Part shown: one piece after another, positions 1 through 6,142 of the stretch
How positions within the stretch are numbered: position 1 is the first letter of the stretch
Layout of the letters: each line of letters opens with the position of its first letter
Assembly: GCA_030040415.1 (NCBI GenBank)
Contig: JASHTT010000585.1
Span: 1 to 8,170, forward strand
Reading direction: 5' to 3'
DNA length: 8,170 nt
From: Streptosporangiaceae bacterium
GTDB lineage: Bacteria; Actinomycetota; Actinomycetes; Streptosporangiales; Streptosporangiaceae
Notes under the pieces: model-generated
The model's input: the letters and a program-made list of their open reading frames with translations, nothing else
The model's database searches: none
What the model was told of the DNA's origin: nothing
Program-made: the position numbers and the translations under genes

Positions 1-476
1 GCCGCGGGCTCTGGCGTCACGGCGTTCGGCCGGACCGCGATGATCGGCGTGCCGGTCCGGACCCTGGACTGGACCGTGATGGCGCCGCCGAAGATCGACT
101 GTTCGGCGACCAGCCCGTCACCCAGCCCGACGACGTCGGTCAGCACTCCAGAGCCGATCTTGACCGCTAGCCGGGCGGCGATCTCCCGGCCCTCCGAAGT
201 CGCCGCGACAAGGACGGCGGCAGGCGAAGCCTGGGCAACCAGCTGGGCCAGCAGTTCCGCCTTGGGCGCCACCAGGTACTCGTCATAGTCAGCGCTGTCG
301 GCCACGTACACCTTGGCCGCGCCGAACTCCGCCAGCCGCGCCCGGCCGGCATCCGCGCCGTCGCCGGTCCACACGACCGACGGTTCGCCGTGCGCGCGCG
401 CCAGGGTCAGCAGTTCGGTTGTGACCTTCTTGACGGTCCCGCCGTCGTGCTCGGCCAGAACCAGGATCTCAGCCAT
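1..476 (-). CDS. etfA: Electron transfer flavoprotein alpha subunit, N-terminal part
   Basis: This is the first 158 residues of EtfA; the gene runs off the low-coordinate edge. EtfA binds FAD and, with EtfB, forms the soluble heterodimer that takes electrons from acyl-CoA and other flavin dehydrogenases and passes them on to the respiratory chain. The protein opens MAEILVLAEHDGG and continues through a Rossmann-like N-terminal domain: VYVADSADYDEYL near 55-67, VLVAATSEGREIAARLA near 87-103, SGVLTDVVGL near 108-117 and FGGAITVQSRV near 128-138. These are typical of EtfA domain I. The C-terminal FAD-binding domain is missing only because of the window edge. The ATG at 474-476 is preceded by GGAAGG (488-493) at 11 bases. 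It lies 75 bases after the etfB stop on the same strand, the usual etfB-etfA order, so cotranscription is likely. Identification rests on motif recognition and on the neighbouring etfB. Confidence 0.93.
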   Translation of the reverse strand, partial: MAEILVLAEHDGGTVKKVTTELLTLARAHGEPSVVWTGDGADAGRARLAEFGAAKVYVADSADYDEYLVAPKAELLAQLVAQASPAAVLVAATSEGREIAARLAVKIGSGVLTDVVGLGDGLVAEQSIFGGAITVQSRVRTGTPIIAVRPNAVTPEPA

Positions 477-522
477 GTCAGCGTCAGCCTTCCGGGTGCC
501 AGGTAGTCGGATGGAGTGCTAG

Positions 523-541
523 TCCGGGGTGAGGCCCCGGA
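523..541 (-). other. Hairpin between etfB and etfA
   Basis: TCCGGGG (523-529) and CCCCGGA (535-541) are perfect complements separated by five bases. The hairpin starts 10 bases after the etfB stop and lies about 30 bases before the etfA ribosome-binding site. There is no U-tract on the etfA side. I read it as an intercistronic stem that could protect the etfB message or partly attenuate etfA. A terminator is less likely, because EtfA and EtfB are needed in equal amounts. The structure is seen; the function is inferred. Confidence 0.4.
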
Positions 542-551
542 TCCTCAGGGG

Positions 552-1331
552 TCAGATGAACTTGCGCGCCGCGAGGAACTCTGCGGCCTTGACGCCGCCG
601 TCTCCTTCGTCGGTCACGATCGTGCCCGCCGCTCGCGGCGGGCGGCTGGCGAAGCTGACCACCTCGGTGCCGCTGGCCGCAAGGCCCGCCTCGCTCGGGT
701 CGATCCCGAGGTCAGCAAGCGTGAGGGTGTCGACTGGCTTCTTCTTGGCCGCCATGATGCCCTTGAACGACGGGTACCGGGGCTCGTTGATCTTCTCGAC
801 CACGCTCACCACGGCGGGCAGGCTGCCCTCGACGGTGTCGTAACCGTAGTCGGCGAGCCGGTGGATGGTGATGGCCGAACCGTCGATGCTGACCTCGCTC
901 GCGAACGACATCTGCGGCACGCCCAGTCGCTCGGCGAGCATGGCCGCCAGCGTCCCCATCCGGGCGTCGGTCGACTCTGAGCCGAGTATCACCAGATCGA
1001 AGCCGGTCCGGGTGAGCACCTTCGCCAGGACCGCCGAGGTGACCAGGCCGTCGGAGCCCCGCAGCGCTTCGTCGGACACGTGCACGGCCTTGTCCGCGCC
1101 CATCGACAGCGCCTTGCGTATCGACTCGGTGGCCTTCTCCGGTCCCATCGACACGATGGTGACCTCGCCGCCGTGCTTCTCCTGCAGCCGCAGGCCTTCC
1201 TCGATCGCGTACTCGTCGAGTTCGTTGATCACCGCGTCGGCAGCATCCCGGTCAAGCGTGCTGTCCTGCGAGCGCAGCTTCCGCTCCGAATAGGTGTCCG
1301 GTACCTGCTTGACCAAGACCACGATGTTCAT
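552..1331 (-). CDS. etfB: Electron transfer flavoprotein beta subunit
   Basis: This is a complete 259-residue EtfB, the normal length for the family. It packs against EtfA, binds AMP structurally and provides the surface that recognises partner dehydrogenases. It opens MNIVVLVKQVPDTYSERKL and has LDEYAIEEGLRLQEKHGGEVTI split by the usual helix (about 38-59). The nucleotide-binding stretch LVILGSESTDARMGTLAA lies at about 113-130. The ETF-beta signature (about 178-198) includes VEKINEPRYPSFKG followed by IMAAKKK, the recognition loop. The frame is open 28 codons further upstream, but that extension is unlike EtfB. The ATG at 1329-1331 has GGAGAAAGG (1343-1351) 11 bases ahead, so I chose it. 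A 207-base gap separates it from folD, so it probably has its own promoter and heads an etfB-etfA operon. Confidence 0.96.
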   Translation of the reverse strand: MNIVVLVKQVPDTYSERKLRSQDSTLDRDAADAVINELDEYAIEEGLRLQEKHGGEVTIVSMGPEKATESIRKALSMGADKAVHVSDEALRGSDGLVTSAVLAKVLTRTGFDLVILGSESTDARMGTLAAMLAERLGVPQMSFASEVSIDGSAITIHRLADYGYDTVEGSLPAVVSVVEKINEPRYPSFKGIMAAKKKPVDTLTLADLGIDPSEAGLAASGTEVVSFASRPPRAAGTIVTDEGDGGVKAAEFLAARKFI

Positions 1332-1392
1332 GATCGCTGCGACCTTTCTCCGCGAAATCGCCGCCCAGCCCGGGCCTAGTCGGCATGGGCAC

Positions 1393-1415
1393 TGTATAGC
1401 GTGCCAAACCGGCAC
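1393..1415 (-). promoter_or_regulatory. Possible etfB -10 element and overlapping dyad
   Basis: On the minus strand TATACA (1393-1398) is a good -10 match about 60 bases before the etfB start. No convincing -35 lies 16-19 bases further up; the best placement reads TGCGGA. Where the spacer would be sits a perfect dyad, GTGCC-AAACC-GGCAC (1401-1415). A further GGCAC at 1388-1392 could pair with the same GTGCC. An activator or repressor acting at a promoter with a weak -35 would fit, but this is inference. Confidence 0.3.
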
Positions 1416-1461
1416 TCCGCAGCCAGCCCGCAGGGTCCCGGCGAGACGAGATCAGCATATG

Positions 1462-1475
1462 TTACCCGCGAGTAG
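1462..1475. promoter_or_regulatory. Imperfect palindrome upstream of etfB
   Basis: TTACCCGCGAGTAG is symmetric at 10 of 14 positions and lies in a short AT-richer stretch 131-144 bases before the etfB ATG. Its half-site pattern (TACT.GC..GTA on the other strand) resembles 14-16 bp operators of TetR-family regulators of fatty-acid genes. That comparison is from memory and not checked. A fatty-acid regulator upstream of etfBA would be logical, because ETF serves acyl-CoA dehydrogenases. Confidence 0.25.
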
Positions 1476-1481
1476 TTAATC

Positions 1482-1540
1482 TAGGCGGCCCAGCGTCAGC
1501 AAGCCCGGTGCCAGCAAGCCCAGCGTCAGCAGACTGCGTC
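1482..1540. repeat. Degenerate 15-bp tandem repeat abutting folD stop
   Basis: Units at 1497-1511 (CAGCAAGCCCGGTGC) and 1512-1526 (CAGCAAGCCCAGCGT) share their first ten bases. The preceding 15 bases (1482-1496) end in the same GCCCAGCGT as the second unit, and a shortened unit starts at 1527. The array lies directly after the folD TGA and keeps the folD reading frame, so each unit would encode five residues (LLTLG, LLAPG, LLTLG). Confidence 0.7.
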
Positions 1541-2417
1541 AGCCCGGCCCTCCGGCCAGGCGAGCACCGGCAAGCTGCCGCTCAGCGGCTTCCACGACGT
1601 TGGCGAGCAGCATCGCCCTGGTCATCGGGCCGACCCCGCCAGGCACCGGTGCCAGGAAGCCCGCCACGCCGGCAACGTCGGCAGCCACGTCGCCGACCAG
1701 CCCGGCGTCGGTCCTGGTGATGCCGACGTCCAGCACCGCGGCGCCGGGCTTGACCATGTCAGCGGTCAGCAGGCCTGGCCGGCCCGCCGCGACGACGACG
1801 ATGTCCGCGCCCCTGGTGTGCGCTGCGAGGTCGCGGGTGCCGGTGTGGCACTGGGTGACCGTCGCGTTCTCACTGCGCCGGGTCAGCAGCAGCCCGAGCG
1901 CACGGCCGACCGTGATGCCGCGGCCGATCACCGTGACGTCGGCGCCGGCGATCGGCACGCCGTAGCGGCGCAGCAGTTCAACGATCCCCTTGGGCGTACA
2001 AGGCAGCGGGCCGGGCTCACCCAGCACGAGCTTGCCCAGGTTCACCGGCCCGAGCCCGTCGGCGTCCTTGTCGGGATCGATCATCCCGAGTACGCGCTGC
2101 GCGTCCAGGCCGGCGGGCAGCGGAAGCTGGACGATATAGCCGGTGCAGGCGGGGTCGGCGTTCAGCTCGGTGACCACATCCTCGACCTGCTGCTGCGAGG
2201 CGTCGGCAGGCAGGTCCCGGCGGATGCTCAGGATGCCGACCTGGGCGCAGTCGCGGTGCTTGCCAGCCACGTAAGAGTGGCTGCCGGGATCGTCGCCGAC
2301 CAGCACGGTGCCGAGCCCGGGTGTGATGCCCTCGCGGGCCAGCACAGCCACCCGCTCGGCCAATTCCTCGCGGATCGCCTTGGCGGTAGCCCTGCCGTCC
2401 AGAATCGTCGCAGTCAT
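1539..2417 (-). CDS. folD: Bifunctional methylene-THF dehydrogenase / methenyl-THF cyclohydrolase
   Basis: This is a complete 292-residue FolD, the usual bacterial length. It oxidises 5,10-methylene-THF with NADP and hydrolyses the product to 10-formyl-THF, the donor used by the purN and purH products next to it. Active-site markers are in place: Y49 and K53 of the YxxxK motif in SYVAGKHRDC, Q97 in QLPLP, D120 in PDKDADGLGPVN, PCTPKG (139-144), the dinucleotide-binding GRGITVGRALGLLL (165-178), CHTGT (190-194) and the C-terminal PVPGGVGPMT (257-266). The usual Pro after VGR is Ala here. The ATG (2415-2417) has GGGAGAA about 12 bases upstream. It follows purH after 57 bases, so a purN-purH-folD operon is likely. 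The frame resumes for 20 codons beyond the TGA with a five-residue repeat. Confidence 0.97.
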   Translation of the reverse strand: MTATILDGRATAKAIREELAERVAVLAREGITPGLGTVLVGDDPGSHSYVAGKHRDCAQVGILSIRRDLPADASQQQVEDVVTELNADPACTGYIVQLPLPAGLDAQRVLGMIDPDKDADGLGPVNLGKLVLGEPGPLPCTPKGIVELLRRYGVPIAGADVTVIGRGITVGRALGLLLTRRSENATVTQCHTGTRDLAAHTRGADIVVVAAGRPGLLTADMVKPGAAVLDVGITRTDAGLVGDVAADVAGVAGFLAPVPGGVGPMTRAMLLANVVEAAERQLAGARLAGGPG

Positions 2418-2452
2418 AACACGCTCATTCTCCCGGTGCCCGCGATCTCCTG

Positions 2453-2467
2453 CTGCCCGCTGGGCAG
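2453..2467 (-). other. Short hairpin between purH and folD
   Basis: CTGCCC and GGGCAG (2453-2458, 2462-2467) are perfect complements around a three-base loop, just after the purH stop. There is no U-tract, and folD follows closely. A processing or stability stem within the operon is more likely than a true terminator. Confidence 0.3.
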
Positions 2468-2474
2468 TCCCTCG

Positions 2475-4040
2475 TCAGTGATAGAAGTGCCGCACTCCGG
2501 TGAAGAACAGCGTGATCCCGGCGGCCGTTGCCGCGGCAATCACGTCGTCGTCCCGGATCGACCCGCCTGGCTCGGCGACGGCCTGCACGCCGGCTTCCGC
2601 CAGCACCATCAGGCCGTCGGCGAACGGGAAGAACGCGTCGCTCGCCGCGACGGACCCGGCAGCGCGCTCGCCCGCCCTGCTGACCGCCAGGCGGCAGGAG
2701 TCGACGCGGTTCACCTGGCCCATGCCGATCCCCACGCTTGCCCTCCCGGCCGCGAGGAGGATCGCGTTGGACTTGACGCACCGGCAGGCGCGCCAGGCGA
2801 ACTCAAGGTCGGCCAGCACGTCCTCGCCAGGCGACGCGCCCGCGACCAGCTGCCAGCCCGCCGCCTCGTCGCCGGGCTCCGCGCCCGTGTCGGAATCCTG
2901 CATCAGCAGGCCACCGCTGACCTGCCGCCACTCAGTGCCGTGTCCCGCGGCCGGGCCGGGACAGCGCAGCAGCCGCTGGTTCTTCTTCTTGGTCAGGATC
3001 TCCAGCGCGGCGGGCTCAAAGTCCGGGGCTATCACGACCTCGGTGAAGACGTCCGCGATCTGAGCCGCCATCGCCTCGGTGACGGTCCCGTTCGCCGCGA
3101 TGACGCCGCCAAAGGCGGATACCGGGTCGCAGGCGTGCGCCTTGCGGTGCGCGTCGGCGAGGTCCGCCCCAGTGGCGATGCCGCACGGGTTGGCGTGCTT
3201 CATGATCGCGACGCACGGCTCGGTGTAGGCGAAGGCGGCCCGCCGCGCGGCGTCGGCGTCCACGTAGTTGTTGTAGGACATGTCCTTGCCGTGCAACTGC
3301 TCCGCGGAGGCGATCCCGCGGGATGCCCCAGTCTGCACGTACAGCGCTCCGCGCTGGTGCGGGTTCTCCCCGTAGCGCAGCACATCCCGGCGCGTCCACA
3401 CGGCCGCGGCGAGCCCAGGCCAGCCGGTCTGCGCGGCAACCTCGTCTGGCGCGTAAGCGCTCGCGAACCAGGAAGCCACCTGCGCGTCGTAGGCCGCCGT
3501 GTGCGCATAGGCACGGGCCGCCAGGCGCCTGCGGTGCTCGAGCGTGAAGCCGCCGTCGCCCAGCGCGGCCAGCACCTCCGGGTAGCCGTCCGGGCTTGTC
3601 ACAACGGCGACGGTGGCGTGGTTCTTGGCGGCCGCCCTGACCATCGCGGGCCCGCCGATGTCGATCTGCTCGATCACCTCGTCAGGCCCGGCTCCGCTGG
3701 CCACGGTCTGCTCGAAGGGGTACAGGTTCGACACCAGCAACTGGAACGGCCCGATGCCAAGCTCGGCCAGTTGCTCACGGTGTGCCTGCTTGGACATGTC
3801 GGCGAGCAGGCCGGCGTGCACGCCTGGGTGCAGTGTCTTGACCCTGCCGTCCAGGCACTCGGGAAACCCGGTGATCTCTTCGACGGATATCACCGGAACG
3901 CCCGCAGCCGAGATCGCTGCCGCGGTGCTGCCGGTCGACACGATCTGCACGCCAGCCGCGTGCAGCGCGCTCGCCAGCTCTGCCAGCCCTGTCTTGTCGT
4001 AGACGCTGACCAGCGCCCGCCTGATCGCTACCTTTGTCAA
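2475..4040 (-). CDS. purH: Bifunctional AICAR transformylase / IMP cyclohydrolase
   Basis: This is a complete 521-residue PurH, which catalyses the last two steps of IMP synthesis in the cytoplasm. The N-terminal cyclohydrolase (MGS-like) domain has YDKTG (14-18), STGST (35-39), DGRVKTLHPGVHAG with K68, NLYPF with Y107, IDIGGP with D127 and AAKN with K139, matching the known cyclohydrolase residues. The transformylase half has RYGENPHQ (222-229), KHANPCG with the catalytic pair K281-H282, AFGGV (309-313), KSNAI (423-427), GMGQVNRVDS (439-448) and ASDAFFPFAD (466-475). It ends in TGVRHFYH, a variant of the usual RHFRH tail. The start is TTG (4038-4040), the only good choice: GTGAGG (4050-4055) lies nine bases ahead and the protein then begins exactly at the family N-terminus. 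It follows purN after 73 bases. Confidence 0.97.
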   Translation of the reverse strand: MTKVAIRRALVSVYDKTGLAELASALHAAGVQIVSTGSTAAAISAAGVPVISVEEITGFPECLDGRVKTLHPGVHAGLLADMSKQAHREQLAELGIGPFQLLVSNLYPFEQTVASGAGPDEVIEQIDIGGPAMVRAAAKNHATVAVVTSPDGYPEVLAALGDGGFTLEHRRRLAARAYAHTAAYDAQVASWFASAYAPDEVAAQTGWPGLAAAVWTRRDVLRYGENPHQRGALYVQTGASRGIASAEQLHGKDMSYNNYVDADAARRAAFAYTEPCVAIMKHANPCGIATGADLADAHRKAHACDPVSAFGGVIAANGTVTEAMAAQIADVFTEVVIAPDFEPAALEILTKKKNQRLLRCPGPAAGHGTEWRQVSGGLLMQDSDTGAEPGDEAAGWQLVAGASPGEDVLADLEFAWRACRCVKSNAILLAAGRASVGIGMGQVNRVDSCRLAVSRAGERAAGSVAASDAFFPFADGLMVLAEAGVQAVAEPGGSIRDDDVIAAATAAGITLFFTGVRHFYH

Positions 4041-4049
4041 CTACGGCAT

Positions 4050-4055
4050 CCTCAC
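4050..4055 (-). promoter_or_regulatory. Ribosome-binding site that fixes the purH TTG start
   Basis: GTGAGG on the minus strand is followed by nine bases and then TTG (4040-4038). No ATG or GTG lies in frame nearby, so this spacing decides the start. Confidence 0.65.
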
Positions 4056-4061
4056 TGTGTC

Positions 4062-4096
4062 GCTTGTAGCGCTGCGTTGCTTGTCGCGCTGCGTTG
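4062..4096. repeat. 17-bp tandem duplication in the purN-purH spacer
   Basis: GCTTGTAGCGCTGCGTT (4062-4078) is followed at once by GCTTGTCGCGCTGCGTT (4079-4095), one mismatch in 17, and the next base (G) keeps the match going. A rough third copy (about 4097-4112) follows with several differences. The array fills most of the 73-base gap between purN and purH and ends seven bases before the purH ribosome-binding site. Confidence 0.8.
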
Positions 4097-4113
4097 GCAG
4101 TTGCGCTGGGTTC

Positions 4114-4713
4114 CTACGAAGACTGCGTGCCCAGGCGCACTGTCCGGCCCTGCACCGACCAGCCGTGCCGGACCATCTGCCCCACGGTCTGCACCAGCAG
4201 CGCCCGTTCCGCTGTTTTGACCCGCTCGAGCAGAGCGGGCTCGTCGTCGCCGTCACCCACCGGCACTGCCTGCTGCGCGATGATCGGGCCGCTGTCGGTG
4301 CCCTCGTCCACCACGAAGATCGTGCAGCCGGTTATCTTGACGCCATGCTCGAGAGCATCCCTGACGCCGTGCATGCCAGGGAACGAGGGCAGCAGCGCCT
4401 GGTGAGTGTTGATGGTCCGGCCGCCGAATTCCTTGAGGAAGGACGGGCCAACGAGCTTCATGAACCCGGCAAGAACCACGAGGTCCGCGGCGAACCGTGC
4501 GCACTCGTCGGTTAGCGCCTGGTCCCAGTCGGCTCGGCTCGGGAAGTCGCGAACCCGCAGCACGAAGGTGGGAACGCCGACGGCGGCGGCCCGGTCGAGC
4601 GCCGGGATCTGGTCGCGGTCAGCCCCGACGGCGACGACTTGCGCGCCGTAGCCCGGGTCTGCGCAGGCATCCAGCAGCGCCTGCAGGATCGTGCCCGCGC
4701 CGGACACCAGCAC
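4114..4713 (-). CDS. purN: GAR transformylase (phosphoribosylglycinamide formyltransferase), start disturbed
   Basis: This is PurN, which transfers the formyl group of 10-formyl-THF to GAR, the third step of purine synthesis. From GTG 4711-4713 it has 199 residues. The catalytic set is present: N102 and H104 in INTHQALLP, and D140 in EGTDSGPI; the folate loop is LAGFMKLVGPSFL (81-93). Three usually conserved positions differ: Ile in SGAGTILQ (normally GTNLQ or GSNLQ), Gln for Pro in NTHQALLP, and Phe for His in TIFVVDEG. The start is unclear. No ribosome-binding site suits GTG 4713 or CTG 4719, and the frame closes at a TGA (4753-4755). A well-spaced GTG (4754-4756, GAGG nine bases ahead) reads MSAEGADSQS and would join this frame as MSAEGADSQS-RLLVLVSGAG if one GTCA unit at 4722-4736 were absent. 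So the gene either uses a poor downstream start or carries a 4-base frameshift. Confidence 0.9.
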   Translation of the reverse strand: MLVSGAGTILQALLDACADPGYGAQVVAVGADRDQIPALDRAAAVGVPTFVLRVRDFPSRADWDQALTDECARFAADLVVLAGFMKLVGPSFLKEFGGRTINTHQALLPSFPGMHGVRDALEHGVKITGCTIFVVDEGTDSGPIIAQQAVPVGDGDDEPALLERVKTAERALLVQTVGQMVRHGWSVQGRTVRLGTQSS

Positions 4714-4721
4714 GAGCAGGC

Positions 4722-4736
4722 GTGACTGACTGACTG
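4722..4736. repeat. GTCA tetranucleotide repeat at the 5' end of purN
   Basis: On the minus strand CAGTCAGTCAGTCAC contains three full GTCA units plus a partial one. It lies between a well-placed GTG start (4754-4756) and the purN frame. With three units the two frames are out of register; with two they join. Confidence 0.85.
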
Positions 4737-4753
4737 TCGGCTCCTTCGGCGCT

Positions 4754-4769
4754 CACTGCCGGGAACCTC
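4754..4769 (-). promoter_or_regulatory. purN: Alternative purN start with ribosome-binding site
   Basis: GAGG (4766-4769), nine bases, then GTG (4756-4754) is the best translation start near purN. It reads MSAEGADSQS and then leaves the purN frame at the GTCA repeat. I think it is the ancestral start. Confidence 0.5.
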
Positions 4770-4817
4770 AAGCGTACAGGGGCACCCAGCGCGCCTCGGC
4801 GGCGCCCGGAACGCGAC

Positions 4818-4853
4818 GGGGCGCCGCGACCGGACATCCGGTCGCGGCGCCCC
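4818..4853 (-). terminator. Strong hairpin terminator after the PstS-like gene
   Basis: The 17 bases at 4818-4834 and 4837-4853 are perfect complements around a two-base centre, giving a very GC-rich stem (core GGGGCGCCGCGACCGGA). It starts 34 bases after the stop of the PstS-like gene and lies upstream of purN. No U-tract follows on the minus strand, which is common for actinobacterial terminators. It should isolate the binding-protein gene from the purN operon. Confidence 0.8.
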
Positions 4854-4887
4854 GCCAGTGACTACTTGGTGCGCCGTGCTAGCTAGG

Positions 4888-6108
4888 TCAGCTAACGCGG
4901 CCACAGTTGGAGGTGGGCTCGAAGCCGTAGTCCCTCAGGACCGCCCTGTCGGCCGACGAGCAGAACACGCCCTTCGGGCCGAAGAACTTGGCCAGGTAGG
5001 CCGGGATCGGGCTCGCCTTGGTGTTGTACCGGACCACGTCGTACAGCACGCGGTCGAAGGTCGGGTCGAACTTGGGGTTCGTGACCTGGACCGTGCCGGA
5101 CTTCAGGGTCGGCGGGGTGCCAGCAATGCCGTTCAGGAACAGCACGCCGGTCTCGTCGCACCCGAAGTGGTTCTGGTCCGCCTTGGCGGACTTGCCGCAC
5201 ACGGGCGAGTGGTACGCCTGCGACACGTAGGACCCGATCGAGAACGGGTACATGACGTTCGGGTTCGGCTTGCCGTTGGACAGCAGGAACGCCTTGCTGA
5301 TGCCCTCGTTCTCCTCAGGCACCGCGGTCGGGTCGGTCTGCGAGTTCTTGTACTGGCTCGAGCAGGTCGGCTGATCGTCGTTGCTCAGGCCGAGCGCGGT
5401 CTCCATCCAGAACGACAGCGTGCCCGACCCGGCCTGCGGCGCGATCGGGTCGATGATCTGCTTGGCGCTGCCCTTCTTAGCCGCGCTGCCCAGCAGCGCG
5501 CCCCAGCTACCCGCCGGGTCACCGTTGGCGGCCGGGATCGAGCAGCTGTAGATCTCCGCCAGCTGCTTCTCGGTCAGGTTGTCCGGTGCATTGGTGTTGG
5601 CGGTCGTGGCGTAGGTCACCGCGTCGTTCGCCAGCGTCACGAAAGCGTCGCCACCCGGGCCGAGGGCCGGGTCGCTCGAGCTACGCGGCCGCGACGAGCG
5701 GGCGAAGTCGACGCACTCGTAGGTCACGCCCTTGTAGCTGACGGTGCCGGTGTCCGACAGCGCCTTGATGCCCGCCGACGATCCGTCGGGGCGCGTCGCC
5801 TTGGGGCAGCCCGCCTTCGTGGCGATCATCTGCGTCTCGTCAAGCGGGTTGTTCGGCGGCGTCGCGTCCCAGGTGTAGATGTTGGGGTTCGACGGGCTCG
5901 GAGTCTTGACGGTCAGGTTGTAGTTGTAGGTGAGCTGGTCCATGACGTACGTGATGGACTCCGACCCGACGCCAACGATGTCGTACGCGGCCGGCTCTAC
6001 CGGCTTGTAATGACTGTTGATCGGGTCGGCCATGGCCGGGGCCACAGCCAGCGCGGTCGCAGTTGCGGCTACTGCGCCGGCCGCGACCAGACTTCTGATG
6101 ATGCGCAC
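4888..6108 (-). CDS. Secreted PstS-like substrate-binding protein, orphan
   Basis: A 406-residue exported protein of the PstS/PBP-like substrate-binding fold. Residues 1-27 form a Sec signal peptide: MRIIR, a hydrophobic Ala/Val core and AMA before DP. There is no lipobox Cys, so the mature protein is probably released or wall-associated, not a lipoprotein. Ligand-loop candidates are VGVGSES (45-51), ARSSRPRSSSD (136-146) and AGSGTLSFW (226-234), spaced as in phosphate-binding proteins; LTEKQLAEIYSC (178-189) is also typical. Eight Cys (101, 132, 189, 249, 304, 317, 383, 402) suggest up to four disulfides. The frame is open 29 codons further up, but GTG 6106-6108 has GGGAGG four bases ahead and gives a clean signal peptide. 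No pstC, pstA or pstB is present, so phosphate is only the likeliest ligand. It interrupts the usual perM-purN order and is flanked by its own promoter region and terminator. Confidence 0.88.
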   Translation of the reverse strand: MRIIRSLVAAGAVAATATALAVAPAMADPINSHYKPVEPAAYDIVGVGSESITYVMDQLTYNYNLTVKTPSPSNPNIYTWDATPPNNPLDETQMIATKAGCPKATRPDGSSAGIKALSDTGTVSYKGVTYECVDFARSSRPRSSSDPALGPGGDAFVTLANDAVTYATTANTNAPDNLTEKQLAEIYSCSIPAANGDPAGSWGALLGSAAKKGSAKQIIDPIAPQAGSGTLSFWMETALGLSNDDQPTCSSQYKNSQTDPTAVPEENEGISKAFLLSNGKPNPNVMYPFSIGSYVSQAYHSPVCGKSAKADQNHFGCDETGVLFLNGIAGTPPTLKSGTVQVTNPKFDPTFDRVLYDVVRYNTKASPIPAYLAKFFGPKGVFCSSADRAVLRDYGFEPTSNCGRVS

Positions 6109-6142
6109 GCGTCCTCCCACAGACGATGAAGCGCCAAACGAA

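Noticed and set aside
1332..1415. Longer EtfB starting at 1415
   Set aside because: The extra 28 residues are not EtfB-like, and a strong ribosome-binding site directs initiation at 1331.
1818..4220. An 800-codon open frame on the plus strand, antisense to folD and purH
   Set aside because: It is the mirror of two clear genes in high-GC DNA. The translation is low-complexity Arg/Gly/Val/His-rich with no recognisable domain, and it crosses both gene ends without regard to their boundaries.
4858..6129. A 423-codon open frame antisense to the PstS-like gene
   Set aside because: It has shadow-type composition rich in Arg, Val and Gly, and no motif. The minus-strand protein has a clear signal peptide and family motifs.
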